Below, one piece after another: positions 48,420 to 58,856 of a DNA stretch of 64,000 nt. The stretch spans positions 32,656,501 through 32,720,500 of the forward strand of contig CM076148.1 of assembly GCA_038025085.1 (NCBI GenBank). Reading direction: 5' to 3'. The notes beneath the pieces are model-generated. The model searched no databases. It saw only the letters and a list, made by a program, of their open reading frames with translations, and had not been told where the DNA came from. The stretch is from Tetragonia tetragonoides (lineage: Eukaryota > Streptophyta > Magnoliopsida > Caryophyllales > Aizoaceae). Position numbers and translations under genes: made by a program. The number at the start of each line of letters is the position of its first letter. Position 1 is the first letter of the stretch.

Positions 48420-48512
48420 TCACCTCATGTTTTCTCTCTCCTCCCTCTCTCTCTCTCTCTTCGCTCTATATCTCTCTCTCCTCGCGCTCTATCGATCTCA
48501 TGGCGAAGCAAA
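48420..48512 (+). repeat. CT-rich microsatellite
   Basis: (CTCTCT)n with TCGCTCTATA interruptions, followed by ATGGCGAAGCAAATTCG at 48500. It looks like a plant 5' leader, but the frame closes after seven codons. Confidence 0.75.
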
Positions 48513-48944
48513 TTCGAAATTAACAAGTATGTATTTGATTTTAGTCAATATGATTGATTTTTTTTATTGTGATTATGTAAACATTTGAATTTGAATCTAC
48601 CATTAAAATGGGAAACAAATTGCGATATATGCCTTAATTTTTGCTACTTTATGCTAGTTTTAGATTGAGTTAGGGTTTACTTTTGAATTCAGTGTTATTT
48701 CCACTATTGATTGTACATTGAGATTTATTTCAACAGTTAGGGATTCAATTTCTGGTGAATCAAGTTTTTTAGATTATTGAATAATTTTGCTTATGTTTGA
48801 GTCGAATTTTCAGAGTCTTGATTATAAGTATTCGTTTCTAACTTAGAGGTATCAGATTGTTACCTAGACGTATCATATTTCCTCTCAAAAGTATCAGCTT
48901 TTTGCTTATAAGATCATTTTTTTACGTGGTTAAGATAACATGAA

Positions 48945-49007
48945 AACTAATACCACATATATTTAAACTAATACCACATGAACTACAACTTATACCACAA
49001 ATATTTC
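48945..49007 (+). repeat. ACTAATACCACA array, left (3 copies)
   Basis: Three copies of AATACCACATATATTT-like units; the same motif forms a larger array at 50152-50291. Confidence 0.75.
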
Positions 49008-49029
49008 AACACAGCTATATGTTTCTGGT

Positions 49030-49490
49030 ATTATATTTCATCAATGTAGTATTTATTTTTACTTCTTGAATATTCACTCAACACAAACAAGCAAGTCTTA
49101 CTTTCTAACACAGATATGCTAGCTAGAAAATGTGTTAGTATCATATAGTGTGCTTGAGGTATCATACTTTGTCAAACAAGTGCATACACAAGCAAGTCTC
49201 ACTTTCTAACACACACATGCTAGCTAGTATCAAATGCAGTGTGTCTAGTATCATATTGTGTGCTTAAGGTATCATACTTTGTCAAACAAGTGCATACACA
49301 AGCAAGTATCAATTTCTAACACACGCATCCTAGCTAGTATCAAATGCAGTGTGTCTAGTGTCATATTGTTTGCTTGAGGTATCATACTTTCTCAAACAAG
49401 TGCATACACAAGCAAGTGTCACTTCCTAACACACACATGCTATCTAGTATCAAATGCAGTGTGTCTAGTATCATATTGTTTGCTTGAGGT
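49030..49490 (+). repeat. 110-bp minisatellite, about 3-4 copies
   Basis: TGCTTGAGGTATCATACTTT recurs at 49151, 49261 and 49371, and its first half at 49481, an exact 110-bp period; a diverged partial unit precedes. GTATCA words recur inside each unit. Confidence 0.9.
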
Positions 49491-49585
49491 ATCATCATAT
49501 TTTAATTTCTATAATTCCAAATTGCAGAGATGCAATGCTTTAAAAAGTGAGGGCTTTCAATGGCACTAAGCCTACATTAATCAAC

Positions 49586-49738
49586 ATGATTTCTGAAGAG
49601 CACAAGAAAGAAGCTGAGGAAAAGAAGCAACAAAAAGCATAAGAGAAGAAGGAGAAAGAAGAAAAAAAGCAAGTTGCTGAGGCCAAAAAAAGGAAAAGAA
49701 AAAAGAGGAATGAAAAAATTATGGAACTAAAGTTGTAA
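49586..49738 (+). pseudogene. Lys/Glu-rich short frame with one stop
   Basis: 51 codons from ATG to TAA with a single in-frame TAA. It reads MISEEHKKEAEEKKQQKA, stop, then a very basic and acidic helix ending RKRKKRNEKIMELKL. A charged coiled coil like this is found in transposon-encoded and nuclear proteins, but no family is identifiable. Confidence 0.35.
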
Positions 49739-50151
49739 ATGTTTTAGCATATTGCTAGATGTGTTTTTCAGTCACTCAAACAACAAACAGGTGTTTTAGT
49801 TTTATCTTATGAAATAGAACTTCATCAAGTATTTGCTTTAGTATCAAGTTTGGTGACCTGATATCATATATTTCATATCATGTATGTTTTTGTTATGTTT
49901 TAAAGATGGTATGAGTGGATGTGGCAATGAAGCATTGGATTTGGTTAGAAGACTAGAGTTGGTTTTGTAGTAATTTTCTGTTTGAACAGGTTTTTGAAAA
50001 GTCGATAACTTGGGATGCCCAAATTCAAAGGAAACTCTGTCGGATTTCTAACTTGATGCAGTTTGAGATACGACAAATTGTGAACTTAACTGATTCCAAT
50101 GCTCACTTAAAAAAAAAATCACTGATAGCCCACATTCAAAAGCTAATATAA

Positions 50152-50291
50152 TAAACCACAGATATTAAAACTAATACCACAGATATTAAAACTAATACCA
50201 CAGATATTTAAACTAAAACCGCAGATACTAAAACTGATACCACACATTGAAAAATTGATACCACGGATATTAAAACTAATACCACAGACGC
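50152..50291 (+). repeat. ACTAATACCACAGATATTAA array, about 6 copies
   Basis: Direct copies with about 21-22 bp spacing, sharing the motif with 48945-49007. Confidence 0.85.
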
Positions 50292-50502
50292 GGAATGGCC
50301 ATGAACAACGCTGGAACAAGAAAAGATAAAAAATAAATAAATAAATAAATTGACGTCACTATTCGCGGCCGTAGCTTGAGGCGGCCGCATTCAAGTTTTT
50401 GCGTTTTTAAAGTTGTTAAGAAATTTTGATGTTTTAAGTTTGCATTGACTGAACTGTGTTAGATAAATGTAGAAACTAATCTGCTCTGTTTTCATATATT
50501 AG

Positions 50503-50562
50503 AAGGGAGGGTGCTGCAATCCCATCAAGCTATATGCCCTTTGTGATGACAATGCAACAGAG
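50503..50562 (+). CDS. Isolated exon candidate
   Basis: Twenty codons (GGCCNPIKLYALCDDNATE) between TATTAG and GTACTT splice signals. The residues look protein-like, but no neighbouring exon was found and I do not recognise the family. Confidence 0.3.
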
Positions 50563-51972
50563 GTACTTTTAAATTTGTGGCATAGATGTTTTTGTTCTCT
50601 AAATGATCTATGGGTTACTATAATTTAATTTTTACAATTTGTATTAAAATTGTATATTATATGACAAATTGATGCTATATGATGTTCTGTGGACTCAATT
50701 TTTGTGTTTAATTTCTTTGCATTACTACAACAAATGTTTAATAGAAGTGTGTCCAATTCCACATTTTGATTATTCCTTGATTGCCTATACAATTTGTATG
50801 CAAAGAAATCCGTTAAAGGTTAGATTTAACTATGAATCAAACAAGTATTTTCTAACTGCCTTTTACTCTTAAAATATTGATATACTGCCATTGTTTTCCC
50901 CTACAAATTTGGTTTTTTTAAAGATTTTTTTTTTTTGGTGTGAATTTTTAAAGATCGTGTTTGCAATGATGACTCTTTTCTACACGTTGATAACGACAGT
51001 GATATACTTAACTTATTGTGTCCTATCAAAAAAAAAAAAAAAAAACCTTTTTTGTGGCCTCCTCTTTCTAATGCAAGCCTAGAAAATTGGACTACCATCC
51101 TACCTATAATCACTCTCTTTGCCTACCTATCAAGATAACATAATTGTCAAAATTTTCATTTGTTTGTTTGTCTACTATCTACTAAACAAAGTTTAATTTC
51201 TCTTTTATCAAACATTGTATTTGAAATTGTCTGGAACGGTTTGCATTATCCCATTTTATAGATTCTGATAAAGAAATGAAAATTGAGATATTGCAAATAT
51301 ATCTACATTAAACTCGCATGAGGTTTGATTGAAGAACACCTATTTGGCTATTTATTATGTATGTTCTTCAACTTCTGTCATTCAATTTGTTCATTTTCCT
51401 AAGCGAAACATTGTTTACATGGCTATACTTTGGAAATCAGTTTAGTTGAACATGCAATAATTGATGCTCAATGGTAAAACAAAAGGCAAATTACTTTACA
51501 TGCTTCACAGGGTATTTTTAAAGCTAGATATTTGTAAAAGATATTGAAAAAGAGACGCTCATGGATGATAATTTGAACTGTGCCCTACTGCCCTTGGGAG
51601 GGAAGAACATGCACTACTACAAGGGCATAAACATATTGGTTATGGCACTATCTGTGTTCAATCTATGATTTAGATTTCTTTTTAACACTGGATGGTAGGA
51701 TTAGATTGTAGTATAATGAAAAGCAATTTAGTTTATTAATAATTTATTTTTTTTTGGGATTTTCATATTGCCACAGTTATTGAGAATTAATTCATTCTAA
51801 TACGAAGAATATTGTGGGAGGGGGAAATGTTTCCTTATGGTATGTACTTGGATCTTTGACAGAACACTTCTATATGAATAAGAAGAATATTGTCAAAGGA
51901 GGAAAGGGTTCCTTATGGTACTTAAAGATTTGACAGAAAACTTGGTGGAGAAATCCTTCTCCCCTCTAATAT

Positions 51973-52921
51973 TGATGCGTTAGCAATTCTGAAGGTTTTA
52001 GCTCGTTTTCGAACAAGGGATGTTTTGATAATATTTTGTTTGTTTTTTGATTATAGAGATTGAAAATGAAGTAAATGAAACGAAAAATAAGAAGAGGGAG
52101 GATAGAAAGCACCACCACCAGGACTATAAAGGATTTAACCACCAAGTCAAGGCTAAAGGATACTACTTGTTTCACCAAATATCCCTAAGGACATTATAAA
52201 GAACAACAAGGTTTGTAAGCAAAAGGCAGCAGCCATTTCATATTTTCATTCATCATAATCTGTCCATTGCATCAACTGTGCTTACATATTTATAGGGGTC
52301 ACAAATGTGCCCTAATAACCTAAGAATACTCTAGAAAGGGTGAGCTGTCCAAGAGTAGTGCCCAAGCAAAATGAAACTTCAGTATTTTGCCCAGAAATGA
52401 GCCAAATACGTGCAGTACAATTTGGAGCGCATTTCCTTCCATTTTGGACCACTTGACAGCTGTTTCTTGTCCTTGCATAAGGACAAACGTGGGTGAGCTT
52501 TAAGGAGCCTCATTCTTCATCCTTATCCATCCCATGTGCTTCTAGACTTTCCTCATTCAGTAGCTACTTAGGGAATTCAAAATGCAATTAAAACTTCCTA
52601 ATTAACTAATTACATGCAACATAATTAAGCTAATTAAGTACGAACATGTGTACGAACATGTGTACGGACAAAAACCAAGTTGATCAACTAATCATGATAA
52701 TTAAGCTAATTGCAAAGTTATTTGTGTACGGACATGTGCACTACATGTTGTACGGACAAAAACCAGGTTTATGCCATAGAAAGGACATTAATGCCCCTAG
52801 GACCATTAATGAAGCCACCATGGACTAAAAGAGTGCCTTAGGACATGATAATATCATTAATCGACCAAGGACAGATTGCATGGCACTTAAGTGAAGAGAG
52901 GAGCTTCATGCCAACGCATCA
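51973..52921 (-). repeat. LTR (3' LTR in element orientation)
   Basis: 949 bp. Short repeats of TGTGTACGAACATG and GTACGGACATGTGC around 52645-52760 lie in the U3 part and resemble enhancer repeats. A TATA-like CTATAAATATG on the minus strand is near 52290-52300. Confidence 0.95.
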
Positions 52922-53283
52922 TACACCCAGTGTTGTTTAAGACTTGCCCTCAAGTCCTGGAAGTAGAAAGCTTTCCAATGAAGCTCAATGATGTAGGTGC
53001 TGAACTTTCCACCCCGAATACGGCCTCTAATCCAAGCCCCAATTGATCTCGTGACATCTTTACAATGTTGCTGCATTTGTACCTTAAAGAACAATGGCAA
53101 GATTGTATCTATCCCCATTCTAGGAAAGTGATTGAAATCCGTCCAATCTGATTTGTACCTTCGAGATACACACTCAAACAAAGAGAACTTCAATTGTTTG
53201 ATCATTTCAGAACAAGAAGAAAATAAGCAAGGTAATATTCTTTTGAGCTTAAGATCTTGAAATGGCTCTTTCATGATGCACAT
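52906..53283 (-). CDS. Second ORF of the gag-only retrotransposon, unknown
   Basis: 125 codons downstream of gag in element orientation, ending 16 bases inside the LTR. It reads KLKFSLFECVSRRYKSDW, then DTILPLFFKVQMQQHCKDV, then WIRGRIRGGKFSTYIIELHW and FQDLRASLKQH. It shows no retroviral enzyme motif. Anonymous plant proteins with RGGKFSTY and FQDLRASLKQ-like strings are familiar from retroelement contexts, but I cannot name a function. It may be a relic of a domain behind gag. Confidence 0.5.
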   Translation of the reverse strand: MCIMKEPFQDLKLKRILPCLFSSCSEMIKQLKFSLFECVSRRYKSDWTDFNHFPRMGIDTILPLFFKVQMQQHCKDVTRSIGAWIRGRIRGGKFSTYIIELHWKAFYFQDLRASLKQHWVYDALA

Positions 53284-53289
53284 GCTGAT

Positions 53290-53985
53290 TTATTCAGATT
53301 GGGGTTGTTCATTGATTGTAAAAGAATTATAGGAGCCATTGTGACCTTTCCCGAGGGGCTGTCTAACAATTTCTTCTACCACCTGTTTGCTTGGGGTTTC
53401 ACATTGAGAAGTAACAAAGGCTCTTGTCTTAGTTGTTGCGTGGATAACCTCATGACAAACGACAGTTATATCACTAGAGGGTTGTAACTCTTGTTCAAGA
53501 GCTGCTGATTCAAGAACAATTTCGAACCTGCCCTTGTCTTCCTCTTGAGCTAAAGTTGGCTCTTCAAATGTTTCTCCAATCATTCGCCTTTCCTCTAGGC
53601 TCACAATTGTGGGAGCTTCATTTTCACGAGCTTTCATGTTAGCCACATGCTCATGGTTGTGTGGAGTGTAAAAAGCTCGTGACGTGAACTTTGGCACAAA
53701 CTTTCTAATGAGTTCTTCTCTCATCTCACCCCACTTTTGTATTTTGCCCTTTTCAATCCTTCTTCTCCTGATTTCTAAGAGTTCCCACCAAATCAAAGCA
53801 TCACAATCGAAAGAACTCGTCACAAGTTCTATTTTCTTGCGATTAGAAAACTCCAAGACTTTAAACCATTCGTCCACCGTCTCAAGCCACGTATAAAAAT
53901 CTTCAGAATAGAGGAACCCACCAAATTTAGGAAAGTCAATCTCTAAGTCATCATCATTATACTTGGTATCATAAAGACGAGGCAT
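53290..53985 (-). CDS. Gag-like protein (Retrotrans_gag)
   Basis: 231 codons, ATG at 53985. The start has DLEIDFPKFGGFLYSEDFYTW and LETVDEWFKVLEFSNRKKIE, followed by ALIWWELLEIRRRRIEKGKI, KWGEMREELIRKFVPKF. This is the Ty3/gypsy Gag capsid pattern (DFPxFxG, FYxWLxTVExxF, WWExL, W..M...L...F.P). The second half is Glu/Thr-rich; there is no CCHC zinc knuckle, so RNA binding may rest on the basic stretches or be lost. Gag would form the particle in which the element RNA is packaged. It is separated by only a few bases from the second ORF. Confidence 0.85.
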   Translation of the reverse strand: MPRLYDTKYNDDDLEIDFPKFGGFLYSEDFYTWLETVDEWFKVLEFSNRKKIELVTSSFDCDALIWWELLEIRRRRIEKGKIQKWGEMREELIRKFVPKFTSRAFYTPHNHEHVANMKARENEAPTIVSLEERRMIGETFEEPTLAQEEDKGRFEIVLESAALEQELQPSSDITVVCHEVIHATTKTRAFVTSQCETPSKQVVEEIVRQPLGKGHNGSYNSFTINEQPQSE

Positions 53986-54896
53986 TTTGTGGAGTTAGGT
54001 TGTGTTTGAGTTCGGATGGTGTTTGGGCTATTTTTGGGTTCTTTGTGGACTTTGTGTTGTGGAATGACGGGATAAGACAATCAAATGCAATGAGTACTCA
54101 AAACTATCCAATGGTTCAACACCCAATTCCAGTTTCAACAAAGATCCATAAGAGAACAAACGCCAATTGCAACAGCTCAACTTCAAACACAACAATTCCA
54201 AATTTTGCACGTACACGAACAGCTCAATAAATCTCAAACTTTCTCACATACATGGGGGAATAAACCAGATATCTACCAAGATAACTTTGTAGTATAAGGT
54301 CTTAGGAGTCTACAGGACCAAGAAAGGCATAAAATGGATCTCTAGATCTTGAGATATTAACAAAATGCCAAAATGACTCCTGGTTGTATTCCAGCAAGAC
54401 CAACAAAATGTTTGAGCACAAATGAAGGCCAAAGACTCAACCTTTCAACTTCAAACCACTTGGATAACAACGATAGAACCCCAAATAAGATAACCAGTTA
54501 GAAATACCTCAAGGTTCACCACATATATGCAGGTAAAATCCAAAACAAACAAGCAACACAACAAACAAGATCCTAGTTCACGCTCAGCACATATAGCAAC
54601 TTCTCACAATAAACTGCTCCAACCCACAACGATTTAAGCAAAACCACCAAGATATTCCGAAAGATAAATGTCTAAGGAACTCAGAAAAGTATCAAAGTTG
54701 ACACCTTTACCTTTTGAAACGCCTCCAAAAACAAAGATCCTCAGCTTGGTCCAATCGCACGTCCAGCAGGAGTCACCGAAGGAAAATGCTTACTTGAGTA
54801 CCCAAATCTCAACCTTTTTCCTTGAAACCAAAACCAGGTGAAAGAGGACTCTTCAATGAAGAAAAACCTCTGAATTAACGAGCTAAGAAAACCAAA

Positions 54897-54908
54897 GCTC
54901 TGATACCA
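54897..54908 (-). other. Primer-binding site (initiator tRNA-Met)
   Basis: The minus strand reads TGGTATCAGAGC two bases after the LTR edge. This matches the usual plant retrotransposon PBS for initiator tRNA-Met and fixes the element orientation. Confidence 0.95.
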
Positions 54909-54910
54909 AC

Positions 54911-55859
54911 TGATGCGTTAGCAATTCTGAAGGTTTTAGCTCGTTTTCGAACAAGGGATGTTTTGATAATATTTTGTTTGTTTTTTGATTATAGAGATTG
55001 AAAATGAAGTAAATGAAATGAAAAATAAGAAGAGGGAGGATAGAAAGCACCACCACCAGGACTATAAAGGATTTAACCACCAAGTCAAGGCTAAAGGATA
55101 CTACTTGTTTCACCAAATATCCCTAAGGACATTATAAAGAACAACAAGGTTTGTAAGCAAAAGGCAGCAGCCATTTCATATTTTCATTCATCATAATCTG
55201 TCCATTGCATCAACTGTGCTTACATATTTATAGGGGTCACAAATGTGCCCTAATAACCTAAGAATACTCTAGAAAGGGTGAGCTGTCCAAGAGTAGTGCC
55301 CAAGCAAAATGAAACTTCAGTATTTTGCCCAGAAATGAGCCAAATACGTGCAGTACAATTTGGAGCGCATTTCCTTCCGTTTTGGACCACTTGACAGCTG
55401 TTTCTTGTCCTTGCATAAGGACAAACGTGGATGAGCTGCAAGGAGCCTCATTCTTCATCCTTATCCATCCCATGTGCTTCTAGACTCTCCTCATTCAGTA
55501 GCTACTTAGGGAATTCAAAATGCAATTAAAACTTCCTAATTAACTAATTACATGCAACATAATTAAGCTAATTAAGTACGAACATGTGTACGAACATGTG
55601 TACGGACAAAAACCAAGTTAATCAACTAATCATGATAATTAAGCTAATTGCAAGGTTATTTGTGTACGGACATGTGCACTACATGTTGTACGGACAAAAA
55701 CCAGGTTTATGCCATAGAAAGGACATTAATGCCCCTAGGACCATTAATAAAGCCACCATGGACTAAAAGAGTGCCTTAGGACATGATAATATCATTAATC
55801 GACCAAGGACAGATTGCATGGCACTTAAGTGAAGAGAGGAGCTTCATGCCAACGCATCA
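54911..55859 (-). repeat. LTR (5' LTR in element orientation)
   Basis: 949 bp, partner of 51973-52921. TATA-like CTATAAATATG on the minus strand near 55227-55238 is the likely promoter of the element. Confidence 0.95.
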
Positions 55860-56296
55860 AATATTAGTGTCATATCTTAATGCTAAAGAGAAACTACTCA
55901 TTGTTGTATAAATAATTGAAGCCTAATAGTGTGTTGTACAGCATAAAGTGCCTTATAAGCTTGGTCTTTTAGTTTATGACTTCCCACTTCTATCAGCTAA
56001 TGAATTCCTCCAACTTGAGTGCCTTGGTTTATATGTTTCAATTTAGTGTATACTCTCCAATATGGACATGCTTTTTTCTTTTTTCTTTTTTCCCCTAAGT
56101 GAAAACGGACACGGATTTGAAGTATTCATTTGTTCCTTTATTGATATGACAAGAGAGAAATCCATATTGTACTTATCTTGTCACAAAAGTCATCAGCATC
56201 TTCTTAGAGAGGTCGATCAACTTTGTTCAACTTGGAGTTATACATATGGTATGGCTTTAAATGTTGGTAACTTCTCAATAACTATTTCAATTACTA

Positions 56297-56359
56297 CAAA
56301 AAAAAAAAAAAAACTAATGTGAAAGGACCTCATAATTTAAACTAATGTGAAAGGACCTC
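56297..56359 (+). repeat. Filler segment 1 at organelle-DNA junction
   Basis: A(n)CTAATGTGAAAGGACCTC followed by ATAATTTAAACTA is the reverse complement of 31302-31345. The CTAATGTGAAAGGACCTC part is then repeated once and joins the next block through ACCTC. Confidence 0.8.
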
Positions 56360-56935
56360 TGTATCTCCGATGACCATCTTTTCTCCCACCGGATCCCTTC
56401 TCTTCATCCTCTTTTTATGTGGGTGATTAAAGCTGCTCCTGTTGATCTACCACCCCCTCTCCTTGAATATATGCAGATTCCCCTTCTACTCGATCTTATC
56501 CAAACAAAAAAAAACTTCAACTTCTTTTTATGAACTAAACCATGTTCTAATTCTGCAACATAGCCGATGGCACAAAAAAGATATAATCAAATAATGTAGA
56601 TTCTATTTCCTTTTGTATCCAGTTATTAATCGACGCTTAAAAAAAAAAATTAATCAACGCTTATTTTATATAGAATAGTACTGACACCTTAGGCGCAAGA
56701 AAAAATGAAACACTCACCAGTCTATAACATACCGGAACACTTGCTGTATATCATCCTCTCAGTCACAATTTTTCTTCCTATATATCATCCCACTACAGTT
56801 TGAATCTGAACACGCTAATATTTTCCTCTTGCTATATATATGTCATCCACTACAACTTGAATCTGAACACTTCATCTTGCAAATCACACTTGGTGAATAA
56901 GGCTATAACTAAAAGTGACTGTGGGAAATAATAAT
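56355..56935 (+). repeat. Filler segment 2: copy of 40787-41369
   Basis: 581 bp nearly identical to 40787-41369 and in the same orientation. It stops at AATAATAAT, where mitochondrial-type sequence begins. Confidence 0.95.
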
Positions 56936-58549
56936 AAGGTTTTCGCGTAACTAAAAAGGCTTTAGGATTTCGTAGGATTTCTCCTCCTAAGGCAGTTGAC
57001 TTGTGCGGAGGGTTTTTGTTTGTCAACAAAGATGGCCTTATCCACTATTTTTATAAGGACGCCTTTGTGTGCGTAGAAAAGCTGTTAAAGTTTAAATAAA
57101 GAAAGTAAGAAGGAAATGCGCCTTCTCCGATTATAAGGTTACGGGACTCCTTTTCATACACAATTGACTTCGATAGGGTAGGGAGGAATGGAATGAGAGA
57201 CTACGAAAGTGAGTCAAACCCACAGAAGGAAAGAACTCAATCTAATCACTCCAGGAAAAGCAAGTGCACCTTTGAGAATCCGACTAAAGGTTAGGGGGAT
57301 GGGAACACAACTGCAAGCACATAATCTCGCTATACGAATGGTTCTCCACCCGCTTACACATCCCCTCGATCTCCTTACCAGCTGTCCGACTGGACGCGAG
57401 ACATAGTCCGCCCTCAATAAAGATTGATCCCCCTAGGGGCTCTTTCCACCAAGAGAAAGTTAGGCAGAAGGGGTCGTCAGTCTTCATCGTCCACGAGCAT
57501 TGGGCCAACAGTCAGTCTAGCTCTCGCTCGTGTCCAATTTCCTTATCCTTTATTTAGGGGCGTAGTAGGCACTATGTCTTTTTTTGCATGCGGACCCACT
57601 TGTGAGACTCACGAAATGGAAGCTAAATGAAAATCGGAACTTACGTTCTTACAGGATCCTTAAGGAACTGTGGACTCTTGCACCTTTCTGTTTATGTTTC
57701 ACTTGAGTTATCAGAGAGAAAATCTCCTCGTCAAAGTGGATAGGAAAGACTTCCATTCCACTAGAACAGTTTAAGAAAGAGAGTGACTCTCAAAAAAGAG
57801 CCATGCTCTCTTCTCTCTTAAGCTGACTTTCACACTACTACAGGTTGACACCCCTCAGCGATATAGTAAGGTTCGTCGCTCGTCCATTCTCGATGCATTT
57901 GCTCTTCCTTACCCTAAAGTAGATTGGGATCAGATCAGACTGTGATTATAGTAGTAAGAACTCTATGTCTAGCTAGTCTTACTAAGAACTATAGCTAGAT
58001 AGTAGTGTTCATAACTAGTAGTACTAAGATTAGCCCCATCTTCTCGCTCTAGAAGTAGTAGGACTATCATCTTCAATCTTTCTTTCAGAAGCTCTCTTTC
58101 TAGCGGTAGAATGCGGATTAAGTGACGTCTCTTGGTGATTTCCCCATTTGATTTTTTAACCTTAGTTTTATACTTAATAAGCTCTCAAAAGCAAGAAAGG
58201 GGTTGTCGAAGAGAAGGAGGAATCAGCAACTGATTTGGGAGGAGAATTTGAGTGACTAGTCCTATCTTACTTGTCTTTTCGTAAGACACAACGAGCTCAT
58301 ACCTAAGGAGATAGAGAGAGTAGGCGGGACAGAGAGGGGAGGTCATTCTGTCTGCTGTTGCTAAGTGGAGTTGGTTCAAGACCATACCTTTATTCATGGG
58401 GCATTCCTGTTGAGGAGAGTACTATGGCGGACTGGTGTGAGGAGGGCGGAAGAACTTGATTCCGACTTTTAGGAGGACTGCCCCCAGAGTCTCACCGGAG
58501 GACAAGACAAGATAAGGATGAGGCTGCCTCGGAGGAAATTACTGATTAT

Positions 58550-58856
58550 CAATTGGGTAAGAGACTGGGTTAAAACTTCATGGTGAGACGTCTAAGCCAA
58601 CTTTGGAAACAGAAATCACCGTTTATGGTTACTGACCTGGGCAATTACTTTTTCTTGGTGAAATTGGAAAGTTTTTGGATGGTGGCTGACCAGTACATTA
58701 CGGTGAGGCAATGGCAACCCAATTTCGACCCTGAGGAAGCTTCTATTTTTCTTGTGGTGGTTTGGGTGAGGCTTCCGAACATTCCCATATGACAAGCCTT
58801 TCCTGTGGAAGTTAGGGAATCGAATTGGGCGAACTATCAAACTGTACTGCATAACG
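58550..58856 (+). mobile_element. LINE ORF1 (DUF4283) fragment inside the mitochondrial-type DNA
   Basis: It reads MVRRLSQLWKQKSPFMVTDL, then GNYFFLVKLESF, WMVADQYITVRQWQPNFD, VWVRLPNIPI, and after a frame change YDKPFLWKLGNRIGRTIKL. This is the DUF4283 domain of the ORF1 protein of plant L1-type LINEs, a nuclear retrotransposon. The usual stretch between LESF and WMVAD is deleted and a stop lies at 58566. No nuclear flanks were seen on either side. Confidence 0.85.

Larger units (their letters stand above)
48274..50412. mobile_element. Probable Mutator-like element with short GC-rich TIRs
   Basis: TTTTTAAAG is present at 48274-48282 and 50404-50412, a possible 9-bp target duplication. Just inside, GAGGCCGCCTCAAGG with TAGTGACATAA downstream is matched in reverse complement by GCGGCCGCCTCAAGC with TAGTGACGTCAA at the right, an imperfect TIR of about 35 bp set inside the ends. 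The interior (2.1 kb) carries direct ACTAATACCACAGATATT arrays near both ends, a 110-bp minisatellite and a short Lys/Glu-rich frame. The outermost bases do not match well and the 9-mer is AT-rich, so the boundaries are tentative. Confidence 0.55.
51968..55864 (-). mobile_element. Complete gag-only LTR retrotransposon (TR-GAG type)
   Basis: The element is 51973-55859 (3,887 bp), flanked by AATAT at 51968-51972 and 55860-55864. Its LTRs are 949 bp each and begin TGATGCGTT and end AACGCATCA; I count about nine differences, so near 99 percent identity. A primer-binding site shows the element runs on the minus strand. The 1,989-bp interior has a gag-like ORF and one unknown ORF but no protease, reverse transcriptase, RNase H or integrase, so it must be moved by a partner element. 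This fits the non-autonomous terminal-repeat retrotransposons with GAG known in plants. No clear polypurine tract. Confidence 0.95.

Noticed and set aside
49030..49490. CRISPR-like array
   Set aside because: Repeats are contiguous 110-bp units without unique spacers, in a plant genome; this is a minisatellite.
51966..52178. Hydrophobic 70-codon frames in both LTRs (also 54883-55116)
   Set aside because: They lie in non-coding LTR sequence and occur in both copies only because the LTRs are identical.
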